From Symsagittifera roscoffensis (lineage: Eukaryota; Xenacoelomorpha; Acoela; Convolutidae): DNA of 64,000 bases. The notes beneath the pieces were generated by a model, which ran no database searches, had not been told where the DNA came from, and saw only the letters and a list, made by a program, of their open reading frames with translations. The translations under genes and the position numbers were made by a program. Below, piece after piece: positions 10,701 through 18,629 of this stretch; the first letter of the stretch is position 1; every line of letters starts with the position of its first letter. The DNA lies in contig NC_087063.1 in NCBI RefSeq assembly GCF_963678635.1, forward strand, positions 56,924,759 through 56,988,758, read 5' to 3'.

Positions 10701-11082
10701 CAACTTTCCTGAGAGGCCGACAGAAACAGAGTTAGCAGCGAATAAACCAGTCCTACCTGAGATAGAACATTTGAAGGGTAAAATATCAGACAAGGAACTA
10801 GATTCGCTCAGAGCGGTGCTAAATCGGAACGCAGACGTTTTTTCGAAACATAAGGCCGACATAGGTTGCTGTAATTTTGTAGAACACGAGATTGAGATAG
10901 AAGAGGGCTCGGTATTTCATAGGGAAGGGGCGAGAAGAATGACCCCTCACAAGTCAGAAGCGTGTAGGAAGGAAATCGAGATGTTGATGGAGTACGACAT
11001 GATCGAGCCGTCGAAGTCCCCGTGGGTTTGTGGCGTGGTCATGGCGAAAAAGAAAAGGGGGACAACTCAGATTTTGTTGTGA
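7624..11082 (+). CDS. Gag capsid-nucleocapsid, protease and start of RT (giant element)
   Basis: This is the longest intact piece of gag-pol: gag and pol share one frame with no stop between them. In order: end of the coiled coil, a Retrotrans_gag capsid-like segment (about 8250-8720, EGTALNCVIAKRANERDSAR), a first zinc knuckle that has lost a cysteine (LCANFGSMDHHVSAC) and a normal CX2CX4HX4C knuckle (CFFCNLEGHFKSDC, 8995-9036). Then comes a long linker and the aspartic protease GLLDTGEVVSVMP (GAC at 9925) with ILGRDF (about 10145). The frame then enters the RT fingers (MTPHKSEACRKEIEMLMEY, SPWVCGVVMAKKK) and ends at 11080 because of a frameshift near 11060. The protein would process and build the particle and begin reverse transcription. 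The family assignment is firm. Confidence 0.9.
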   Translation, partial: RTRSQAQLIRNTDQCLAESLAQANKESQEREARMTREIDRLLNDHDSTYAQTMTSLEKRLDAKSDLMMRKLDAILNGSNWQDRSNQRERSRHANDGDGTGSNATAQQSSRTNYEPRNKERLRAAPSRPGWTNPVPPEADATPETRLPTVPQVSSVPDVTTVSQDTTMYASMFEHLNRSLETFITKLSKSTERGEKSRRTLKKPKSYKDESDGCIDTWIEVMKLHFEEESLSKKQECSALTSNLEGTALNCVIAKRANERDSARKIFDILLNRFGSGVQGHQAMVKFEKRRQRDDESIDKFLDDLELLRRRSNPDERISQQNLAIASKFMDGVKSEELKTMLATHFTLSLDQVPTPDDLRMKSREYLLIKPRAQNRYSNYGNYSGTNTGANSSWYKPRDDMDKRRLCANFGSMDHHVSACSAYKQNIKAIGYFLEDADATDEDHEEYVRGLIMKYGPRCFFCNLEGHFKSDCTQFWDAVADAKHPRHEEALSGVKASRARLMNEAESRRKETIPSNFTTKKVKTLPDEVVASNLETESSSPLKVDYGLAARTSLQNVKQDLATKEVEQWVRSELESTDLRESFNILGKTTKVEDKEEPRKQGLKLNVISGRTFGMTKEGMKIMSIISVAGHQVVNNLSEPSEITLVHLDIYADYLKEKDPKLDSRAVRALLTTGGPRLMKVDGHYIDVHGPYPILMNVDGINIYTNAHITDANDQIGRIYIGQEELKVRRIGHNAMLEQDAVHIGCEADLAAHVLDVQGRQLSVKGLLDTGEVVSVMPVKTWTDMGFERSDLIPTNIRLAAANQGAIYVTGRTPIISLQLGGRHLWMSFLVVENFDESDQFILGRDFVRNFDVTIDLNDGLIRIKDPERKYEKRPLNKILINQAKVPIFLDRKVRLKPNQAVVATFRMRNLNELSNDRHVCLVPNPNSKSSAILGRSFSLTQSGLCVSVLLNTEATTVTIQRGKKLGYALPLNTDFQSVENLKKFDVTKCPLHANQECIMKRVNELKSSRKLFSMQSETDDGLSSCSNFPERPTETELAANKPVLPEIEHLKGKISDKELDSLRAVLNRNADVFSKHKADIGCCNFVEHEIEIEEGSVFHREGARRMTPHKSEACRKEIEMLMEYDMIEPSKSPWVCGVVMAKKKRGTTQILL

Positions 11083-11881
11083 TTTCCGTTATCTGAACGC
11101 AGTGACCATAAAGGACGCATACCCGATTCCCCGCATCGATGAGAGCCTATCCAAGCTGGGAGACGCAAAGTTCTTCACGACGTTGGATCTGGGCTCTGCG
11201 TTCTGGCAAGTGCCACTCAGAAAGCAAGATCGAGAGAAAACAGTCTTTGCGTGCGAGCTGGGATTGTTCCAGTGGAAGAGGATGCCGTTTGGATTGTGCA
11301 ACGCGACGGCCACATTCCAGCGACTGATGGCCCAGGCACTCACGAGCGTCACTAAGAAATACGGGAATCTCATCATGTGTTATGTTGATGATGTCGTGAT
11401 TGCAACACCAACCTTAGAAGACCACATAGAGAGGTTGGAGGAGGTGTTTTCTTGCATGAAGCGGGCGGGTCTGAAATGTAAATCCTCTAAGTGTGAAATC
11501 CTCAGAGATTCCATAAAGTATCTGGGCCGCCTGGTGGACAAACATGGAGTGAGACCAGATCCTGAAGCGGTTGAAGCGGTGCTGACCTGGAAGGCGCCTA
11601 AAACAGATACACAGCTGATGAGTTTTTTGGGATTCGCTAATTATTATCGAGAGTTCATCAAGGGGTATGCTGACAAAATATACCCCATGCAGCGGTTGAT
11701 GAGAAACAAGGGCAAAAAGTTCACTTGGACTGATGAGGCACAAGTTTCATATGAAAACATCAAACGTGAACTTTGCGAGGCACCGGTCCTCGGCATGCCA
11801 ACAGAGAAGGGGATGTTCGTGCTGGACACGGATGCATCAGTGGTTGCGATATCGGGCATACTTCACCAGGAGCAGGAGTGA
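11030..11881 (+). pseudogene. Reverse transcriptase palm/thumb and RNase H start (giant element)
   Basis: The frame picks up after the shift at about 11060 and reads RFCCDFRYLNAVTIKDAYPI, TLDLGSAFWQVPL, PFGLCNATATFQRLM, the catalytic CYVDDVVIA (GAT GAT at 11387-11392) and SFLGFANYYREFI. These are RT blocks in normal order. RNase H starts with FVLDTDASVVAISGIL (catalytic Asp at 11825). An in-frame TGA at 11879-11881 interrupts RNase H, and the same frame resumes immediately after it. The start coordinate is only where the frame becomes readable and is not a translation start. Confidence 0.85.
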
Positions 11882-13702
11882 AACGGGAGAACGGTTCTTG
11901 GTCCGATAGCCTACGGGAGTAAAGTCCTGAGTGATACTGAAATGAAGTACGGCGCACCAAAAGTGGAGATTTTTGCGGTGATCACTTTCGTGGAAAAATA
12001 CAGGGCCTACTTGGGGAGTGCTCCCTTCAAGTTACGTGTGCATAATCGTGCTCTTGCCTGGCTGAAAACCTATTCGATGGACCAAAGTTATATTGGTCGT
12101 TGGATCGTGCGCCTGGATGGATACCACATGATCATAGAGCACCGTACCCGTGACAAGCACCAGAACGCAGATAGCCTCAGTAAAAAGACAGAATTTTATG
12201 AGCGCCTCGAGGAGAAACAGGCTAACCAATCAGAAATCAAAGACGGGTTTTCATTTCTGGACAAGGAAACCTACGACAAACTGCCACTTACTAGGTGGTT
12301 GGATAAGTCAGGGCATCCTATATCCGGACACCCTGACTTTCCAGTAGAAACGGCCGCGGAGATAAAGGTTTTAGCCAGAGGCGAGCCCATTCCGTTGGAT
12401 CTGCTAGTACGATCCAATTTGGTACAGCAAGAACTTACCAGGCTGGGTATAAACAGCATGGCCCTATTGAACGGGACGGTGAACGTGGCGCCGGACGTCA
12501 TGGGAAAGCTCCGTGACTTGTTGGACAGGGAAGTGGATAGGCATGATCTTGAGTGGATGGAGACCATGCAGCGGTTGACTGTCACCGAGAGAACAGAGAA
12601 GAGGCCAGTGTCCATTCGCAGCCGAGGCGTTGAACGGGATTGCAGGTCGATAGTCAACCAGCTGGTGAGCTCGATGCCGAAGGAGGTCTTGTTGAGAACC
12701 TCGTTCACTGAATATGGAACATTGAATCAGACCCAAGCCACTGAGGAAGTCAGGATCAAGTCGAAATCTAGCTTCGCGAGGAGAGTGCATTTCACGGATG
12801 CAAAAGAAGAATACGAGCCTAGCCCAGATTGGTCGTCCGGGGACGAGACGATGTCCGGGGAGTCTGATACCTTCGAGCCAGTCAAGGACGACTTGTCTGA
12901 GGAGTCAGACACCTTTGAGCCCGTGCAGGACGACTTGTCCGGGGAGAGGTTGACGAGACCATCTAGGGGCAGAATTTTGTCCGGGGAGTCGGGTTCGAAG
13001 CAACCAATGGACAGAGTTTTGTCCGGGGAGTCGAGAAACATCTCAGACAACTTGGAATATGATGTTGGGGAATCAGTCGACTCAAGTGTTGACTCGAGGC
13101 CCCAGTCCTGGGACAACACATCTGAAACAACTTCCAATTCCGATATGTCAGAGATCGCAATCCACTCCTTATTGGTAGACTGGAAGCAGCGCGGGCTGGA
13201 CCGAGAAACGCATCAGGATCCAGACAGGGACAGATACACCTCAGATGAAGAGGGCACTGTGGTAGATAATGCCGCAGACGAGCTCGAGCTGATAGCAGTT
13301 TTGAAACGCCCAACCAGATTGCTGCCACATGGTACGGTCGTCCGTACCAATCTGGAACCATCTGTGCAGGAAGCGACGCCTTTGAAAAAGATATGGTGTG
13401 TCAAGTTGATGGACGATGCTCATGCTCCGGAGATAATGAGTGGACAAATGAACGTGGTAAAGACGTATTTGAAAGCCAGGTACAGGCTGTCGGATCTCCT
13501 AAGGGCTCAACGAAATGATAGAATGACTAGCAGTCTGAAGAGATGGATCGAGAATGGAGCACCTGACAAGGGAGACTTGGAAGAAGACAGCTACAAGATC
13601 TTGAAGCAATTCTACCTGAAGCGAAACGACTTGTTGTACCTGAACAAGGACGGAATCGTAGCCTGCAAACGTAAAGAGGAGGACAAGGTCCTTTATAATT
13701 AG
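11882..13702 (+). pseudogene. RNase H, long spacer with LSGES repeats, integrase N-terminus
   Basis: Directly after the TGA the frame continues RNase H (LGPIAYGSKVLSDTEMKYG, FAVITFVEKYRAYLGS, RTRDKHQNADSLSK) up to about 12190. Then comes an unusual spacer of roughly 400-450 residues that contains a WLDKSGHPISGHPDF segment and acidic repeats based on LSGES-DTFEPV at about 12850-13035. From about 13440 the sequence resembles the N-terminal region of gypsy integrases (TYLKARYRLSDLLRAQ). A TAG ends the frame at 13700-13702, yet the reading continues in the same frame to about 13757. A spacer of this size between RNase H and integrase is not typical of gypsy elements. Confidence 0.75.
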
Positions 13703-14408
13703 AATTCAATAGTGTTACCAGTTGTACCAGACCGAATTGCTTTTTCGCTCACATGATCAGATGGGCCATCAAGGCGTGGACTGTATAACATGATTGTATA
13801 ACAGGATACAGAAACGATTCGAATGGCCGGGATTGAAGAAGCCTTGTGAGAAGTGGATCGCCGCATGCCTGTCATGTCAGCAGGCGAAGGATCCCAGGAA
13901 ACTAAGGTTCCCCCTACAGTCAATAGAGTCGTCAGGTTTCAACGAAGTGGTGCAAATTGATCATCAGAAAATCTGCATGACAGCAACGGGCTATAATCAG
14001 GTGCTGGTAAAGATTGACCATTTTACGAAGTATGCGGAGGCAGCACCCTGCATGACAGCATCGGCGGAAGAAACATGCGATCATTTGATAAATGTGTGGA
14101 TAGCGAGGCATGGCTGCCCCATCACGTTCCAATCGGACAATGGCAAAGCATTCGTGGGTGATCTCACGAAGGAGTTAATGAAAAGGTCGCAGGTAGCGCA
14201 GGCCCACTCGACCACTTATCACCCACAAACGAATGGCCTAGTCGAGAGGCAAAATCGCACACTGGTATCCATGCTGAGAGTCTATTGGTCGCGTTACATG
14301 GATGACTGGGACAAGCACTTGCCGCAAGTGATGGGTGCTTACAACAGCACGGAGCATTCCACCACGGGAATAAGTCCGCGGTTTCCTGGTTACCAAGGCC
14401 ACCGATAG
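13703..14408 (+). pseudogene. Integrase zinc finger and DDE core, broken
   Basis: The HHCC finger can be read as HDQMGHQG (about 13755) and CLSCQQAK (about 13870), with a frameshift before the first His and an in-frame TGA at about 13788. The DDE core is complete: Asp in QIDHQ (13959), Asp in QSDNGKAF (14136) and Glu in NGLVERQNR (14244). It therefore belongs to retroviral-type integrases that join element DNA to the chromosome. The last 28 bases (from 14381) are not integrase but the start of a 46-bp patch copied from 15884-15929. This brings the TAG at 14406. Confidence 0.8.
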
Positions 14409-14426
14409 GCAACACGTAGATCCAAA
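14381..14426 (+). repeat. 46-bp copied patch inside integrase (target)
   Basis: These 46 bases are identical to 15884-15929, which lies in the macro-domain region 1.5 kb downstream. Here they are read in a different frame and introduce a TAG. Before the patch the frame gives integrase core (STTGISPR); after it another frame gives the integrase C-terminus (LTFFYPEHKG reading). The patch seems to replace local sequence, which fits template switching during reverse transcription or a templated repair event. Confidence 0.85.
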
Positions 14427-14895
14427 CGGGTTGACGTTTTTCTATCCTGAACATAAGGGGAAGAGGACAGCACCGCAAACGTACGTGCGGGAAGTTATTA
14501 GAAGACAGCAGGACCTCAATGACTTATGCAGGAGGAACACGCAACAGGCGCAAATTAGACAAAAAAGGAGGTTTGACAAAAAGACAGCCGATGCGAAAGC
14601 CTACTCAGTTGGCGACTACGTCTGGGTGTTCCAGGAAGTGGTTCCAACAAAAGGAACCAAGCAATTATTAAAGAAATGGCGTGGTCCATTTCAGATAACA
14701 GAGGTGCACCAAGGGGGTCGTTTTTATCGACTGAGCACTGGAAGAGCAGCTCATTACGAAAATATCAAACCACACAATGCCTCGTCAGAGGACTGGTGCA
14801 TCCCAGCGGACATGCAAGAGGGAGACTATTTGATAGTGGATCCTGCTTGTGAAGTGAATGAAAGGGGTACTCGCGACAAAAACGACGGGAATTAG
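14427..14895 (+). CDS. Integrase C-terminal domain fragment (giant element)
   Basis: The frame opens after the copied patch and carries the gypsy integrase C-terminal domain: a basic helical stretch (RRNTQQAQIRQKRRFDKK), then SVGDYVWVF, LLKKWRGPFQITEV (the GPY/F-type motif) and YENIKPHN. The GPY/F module contributes to target choice and multimerisation in this family. A TAG at 14893-14895 separates it from the macro-domain region, which continues in the same frame. The stop may be a mutation or a genuine end of pol. Confidence 0.8.
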
Positions 14896-16125
14896 GTGGT
14901 GGACGATTGCGACCTACCACTGGATCTGGAGTTGACCGAGCGAGTAGAGGTGGACGACGAAACTCTACCTTATGCCGAGGAAGACTGGGACTGCCCGGAA
15001 CAAATCGAAATTGACAAAGGAATACAGCCTGACTTTCCTCTCACCATGGAAACACGCCGGAGCAAGAGAGGAAAAAACAAGAAGAAATACAATCCGTACG
15101 GCGAGGATTTCGTTGTAGACAGGATAGTTGTAAGTGATGTCATGGACTCGCTAGTGCGACTGGACGAAGTGGCGGTGCTCGACGAAATCGACTTGGTGAA
15201 TGATATGGATCAAGATTGGATCGACGATCGATCAGAACCGGAAGTGGAGTTCGAACCAGAAGCGGAACAGACTTATGAGCAAGAACTAACGAACTTGCGC
15301 GTGCTCGAATGGCTCCATGATCTGCCGACAGATCCAAAAGAGACGATCCTGACGATTCAGGACGTCGATAAAGACGGCATCAAATACATCAGTCATGACA
15401 ATACCGAGTCCAACTGGGTCGCCCCAGATGGTCCTCTACGTGTTCCACAACCCAACCTCGATCTCCTAGACTTTGGGCGATCGACGGGGACGTCGATGGA
15501 TATTTTTGTCCGGGGAGTGGGGGTAGGACTCACCCACACCAAAAATCTGATAATAAAAAAATTGAAATCAGCAAGAGAAACCGGAGAACTAGAGACAGAG
15601 GGCGAAAATGCTAAAAAACCAACTTTTGGACGAATCTTTGAATCGTATTTTGACCTACCGAACCGTTATTCAAACAATATCCTCATAACAGACAGCGATT
15701 TCATACTCACGGAACGCACGTGCGCTATAGCGATAACCGCGGACGTAAGCTTCAAAACAGCACTAGCGGCTGATTTCAAGAGAGAGTATAAGAACATCGA
15801 ATTTTTATGGAAACAGAGGCCTGGTGTGGGAGGGATGATAGCGCTAACCCCTGTTGCATCACAGATACCAGGGAAATATTTATGTTTCCTGGTTACCAAG
15901 GCCACCGATAGGCAACACGTAGATCCAAAGAGCTTGGTATTGGCCTTGACTCGACTAAGGGATTTTTTGGTTGAAAGAGGAGTGACCTCTCTCTCGTTAC
16001 CAGTATATGATCCTAATAGGGGAAAGCTACATCCGAGAGAGTTGTACGCTTTTGTACATGTGATATTTTCAGAAACTGACATAGAGGTTTACTTACATAA
16101 AAAATACTATCTGAGCATATGCTAG
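14896..16125 (+). CDS. Macro-domain-like protein region after integrase
   Basis: There is no ATG at the start; the region follows the integrase frame directly after a TAG, so it was probably the C-terminus of the pol polyprotein. Residues 1-250 are acidic and linker-like. Residues about 258-405 look like a macro domain of the OARD1/TARG1 type: an N-terminal TERTCAIAITADVSFKTALA block resembles the ADP-ribose-binding loop region. LCFLVTKA corresponds to the central strand with the conserved Lys, then come LRDFLVERGVTSLSLPVYD and FSETDIEVYL. The catalytic Asp of OARD1 seems to be absent (Gly in NRGKLHP), so it may bind rather than hydrolyse ADP-ribose. The family call rests on pattern and remembered homologues. 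Macro domains bind or remove ADP-ribose and can counter host PARP responses; that role here is inference. Confidence 0.6.
   Translation: MVDDCDLPLDLELTERVEVDDETLPYAEEDWDCPEQIEIDKGIQPDFPLTMETRRSKRGKNKKKYNPYGEDFVVDRIVVSDVMDSLVRLDEVAVLDEIDLVNDMDQDWIDDRSEPEVEFEPEAEQTYEQELTNLRVLEWLHDLPTDPKETILTIQDVDKDGIKYISHDNTESNWVAPDGPLRVPQPNLDLLDFGRSTGTSMDIFVRGVGVGLTHTKNLIIKKLKSARETGELETEGENAKKPTFGRIFESYFDLPNRYSNNILITDSDFILTERTCAIAITADVSFKTALAADFKREYKNIEFLWKQRPGVGGMIALTPVASQIPGKYLCFLVTKATDRQHVDPKSLVLALTRLRDFLVERGVTSLSLPVYDPNRGKLHPRELYAFVHVIFSETDIEVYLHKKYYLSIC
15884..15929 (+). repeat. 46-bp copied patch (source copy)
   Basis: Identical to 14381-14426. Here it is in frame with the macro-like domain (CFLVTKATDRQHVDPK) and fits its context, so this is the original and the integrase copy is secondary. 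Confidence 0.8.
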
Positions 16126-16592
16126 GAATTGCGTTTGGCGATAAGTGGTTTTTATTAAGTTACTCGATAAGAATTAGTGTCAGGTTTTAGATTAGGTTGG
16201 GTTTTAGATACAATATTAGGGATTATGTTTTTATGTGATAATATAGATGTTTATGTGTTTATGTGTTATGTTATTGTTATGATATGTTTTATGTTTCGTG
16301 TCATAAAAGACCTAGAGTACTCCAGGTCATCAAGGTGACAGCGCTCATTTGTGCTACCCTGACAAAGATACATGTGGACGATCCACCTTGGTGCTAAATT
16401 TTTAAATCAGAATTGAGAAGAGAATTTCAATGGAGAGTTTTAAAGAGTTGAATTATGTTTAATCCAAAAAGGATGGTTTCAAGTCGCGACTTGTTTTCTA
16501 GATCTTGATTGATCAGAAATTGTTTATTGAATCCATTGAATCAAACGAGACAGGAAGAAACTACACGACAGTAAGAATCAACACGATAAGAA
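16126..16592 (+). other. Non-coding interval between pol and second ORF block
   Basis: 467 bases without a credible ORF, AT-rich compared with its neighbours. A near-perfect 20-nt palindrome (GACCT at 16309-16313 with AGGTC at 16324-16328, inner GAGTACTC) is followed by GGTGACAGC and GCTACC. A separate mRNA for the downstream ORFs would need a promoter, splice acceptor or re-initiation signal here; none can be assigned with confidence. Confidence 0.5.
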
Positions 16593-16841
16593 ATGGGTGA
16601 CACGAACGAACTTATGGAATTCCTCTCAGCGAGTCTAGGAGCGACTCTAGACGAGATCTATCAGCGGCTGATCGATTGTGATTTTACACGAGAAGACCCG
16701 GGGCTGGCGATGTTTGTGGTCGCGCTCCTCAATGCATTAAGACGAGAGGGTCGAGGGAATCGCCCTACAGAAGTCGTGTTGATGTTGGCCTTCGGTGAGT
16801 CCGGGACCGCCGAGAGAGGTCGAAACCGACTGATGAGATGA
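16593..16841 (+). CDS. Second coding block, N-terminal 82-residue fragment
   Basis: An ATG at 16593 opens the second coding block: a mostly helical segment (LMEFLSASLGATLDEIYQRL) that ends in an Arg-rich tail. It stops at a TGA (16839-16841). The same frame continues without a break into 16842-17795, so it may be the first part of one long protein. I do not recognise a family. The block lies downstream of pol, where some gypsy elements carry env, but there is no signal peptide or membrane segment. Confidence 0.55.
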   Translation: MGDTNELMEFLSASLGATLDEIYQRLIDCDFTREDPGLAMFVVALLNALRREGRGNRPTEVVLMLAFGESGTAERGRNRLMR

Positions 16842-17795
16842 CGGCGTGGAGAAATGTCTGGCCACGACCTGGCTCGTGAGCCAGGACTAGGTGAACAGAG
16901 GGACCACCGGCTAGGTGAGATGCCCTTACCCGTCCAACCTGCGCAGCCACTCATTGGAGCAAAGAGACAACGTGATGGGCCAGGCCCGTCACATTCGGTC
17001 GACTCTCCAACAGCTGCTCCTCCTCCGAAGAGGGTGAGGGTGAGTGAAATAGAGATCCAGACGTCGGAGACGATTGAGACGATGGAGAAGAAGGAGAGAG
17101 ATCAGAGCGAGCTGTGTGCCAAACTCCAGGAGTATAGGGCGATAGCTCGAGAAAGAGACGAATGGAAGAAGAAATATGAAGATCTGCAGGTGGCCTACAA
17201 GGAGGATGAAATAAAGCACCTGAAGGAGCTGTATATGGCAAAGGTGAGCCAAGTGTCACAGGAAGTTCTGGCGACAATGAAATCCTCGGAGGGATCCAGC
17301 GACACACGCCCCAGGACAAGAGTACAGGAGCTGTGTGCATCGAGAGGGCCCGAGGCTTTGGATTTACGTGCATCGAGAGGGCCCGAGAATCCTCAGCAGA
17401 CACAACCGTCTGCTTCCAGTCAAAGGAACACGATACCGGACCCTTCTGACACCTACCTTGCTCCTCAGTTCCAAGAATCGTTCAACCAAGTGGCCAGAGC
17501 AACAATGGATGAGATCAACCGAACCACTGGACGGTCATTGGGTAGGATCGTTCCTTCCCAACGTCGTGATCATTCATCCAATAGCTCGGTACCACAAAAC
17601 CCGCTGGTGGGCACCACAGTGGCAGATTTCATGAATGGCAACGTGACACGGTGGAATGAAATGATCCGCAATCTGGTGGGAAACAACCCTGGCGAGCTGC
17701 GACTTCTGGATCTCGAGAACATGCTACGCATGATTGATCACATCGCGCTTACCAGATGTGGAATACATTTCAACATCCAACGAGGGAGACACTGA
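16842..17795 (+). CDS. Second coding block, coiled-coil fragment
   Basis: First ATG at 16854. The first 70 residues are Pro- and Gly-rich with a basic KRVRV cluster that could act as a nuclear signal. A clear coiled coil follows (about 17080-17280, KLQEYRAIARERDEWKKKYE). Next comes a 36-base tandem duplication encoding ASRGPE twice (17337-17395) and then a globular part (TVADFMNGNVTRWNEMIRNL). It ends at a TGA (17793-17795), beyond which the same frame stays open. Coiled coils are typical of gag-like or ORF1 RNA-binding proteins, but no family is recognised. Confidence 0.6.
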   Translation, partial: RRGEMSGHDLAREPGLGEQRDHRLGEMPLPVQPAQPLIGAKRQRDGPGPSHSVDSPTAAPPPKRVRVSEIEIQTSETIETMEKKERDQSELCAKLQEYRAIARERDEWKKKYEDLQVAYKEDEIKHLKELYMAKVSQVSQEVLATMKSSEGSSDTRPRTRVQELCASRGPEALDLRASRGPENPQQTQPSASSQRNTIPDPSDTYLAPQFQESFNQVARATMDEINRTTGRSLGRIVPSQRRDHSSNSSVPQNPLVGTTVADFMNGNVTRWNEMIRNLVGNNPGELRLLDLENMLRMIDHIALTRCGIHFNIQRGRH

Positions 17796-18629
17796 GTCAA
17801 TGATGTATTTCAGACGCAGTTGAGGGAAGTGGAGCAGGAGTCGAGGGCGACCAGTTCTCTGGCTCGGACCAGCTCGACCGGAGGAAGTAGAATAAGGGCA
17901 AGCGTGCCCGAATCCCTCGTCAACCGCCTAGGGCCCTTGGCAATTGAGACGGCTGCAGCCACACCCATCGCTCCGAGCTCAAACGTAAGAGAGAGGCTAG
18001 GGACTGCTCCTCCTCCCAGAACACAACCGCTTGAAAGCCGACTCGGGAGATCAGTGGTTCAGAACAGGAATAACTCCCAGACCGTGTCTAGGAGGAACGA
18101 TCTGCCCGCCACGGCAAACCCTGCTTCAGCAGCAGGACCGTCTACGAGCGCCGTGCCAGCGGAGGGAGTTGAACCAGGCAGCGTGCTGCTTTGGAACCGA
18201 TCAGACCCTAGTCATTGGGGACAGTACAAGACGGACATGTCCACGAAGTTGAACATGATTACCCTGACGTGTCGGGAAGACGCAATGAAAATGATTGGCG
18301 GAGAGAGTCCCACAGTGTCGCGACTATATCGGATACCGGGCGTGGATTGGCTGCTAGCAGAGCAGGAGCAGTTCAGCTCTACGACTACGCTCCGGCATGC
18401 AGACTTGAATGGGTTGCCTCAGGACAATACCTTTGGACCTTTGAACACCCGGTCTCTTACGGACGTCCGACAGAGAGCCCGGGAACTGACGCCACCTGCT
18501 CGCAAGGGCAAGTTTCAGGCAGAGAACAAGCCCAATAACCAGCATCACAAGATGTACAGGCAATTTGCTAAACCACCCGGTCAGACGCCTGGCGAGTATT
18601 CGAGGGACTACCCCGAACGACTACGGTAG
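17796..18629 (+). CDS. Second coding block, Ser/Pro-rich fragment
   Basis: Same frame as the preceding fragment, continuing straight after its TGA. The first 110 residues are Ser-, Arg- and Pro-rich and probably disordered. They are followed by a compact segment (SVLLWNRSDPSHWGQYKTDM, RLYRIPGVDWLLAEQEQF) and a basic tail. It ends at a TAG (18627-18629), but only because the frame shifts at about 18575-18626: the next segment continues in another frame. Function unknown. Confidence 0.55.
   Translation, partial: VNDVFQTQLREVEQESRATSSLARTSSTGGSRIRASVPESLVNRLGPLAIETAAATPIAPSSNVRERLGTAPPPRTQPLESRLGRSVVQNRNNSQTVSRRNDLPATANPASAAGPSTSAVPAEGVEPGSVLLWNRSDPSHWGQYKTDMSTKLNMITLTCREDAMKMIGGESPTVSRLYRIPGVDWLLAEQEQFSSTTTLRHADLNGLPQDNTFGPLNTRSLTDVRQRARELTPPARKGKFQAENKPNNQHHKMYRQFAKPPGQTPGEYSRDYPERLR

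Noticed and set aside
11030-11082. Programmed frameshift in RT
   Set aside because: The shift at about 11060 lies inside the RT fingers next to an A-rich run, not between genes; a single-base indel is the simpler cause.
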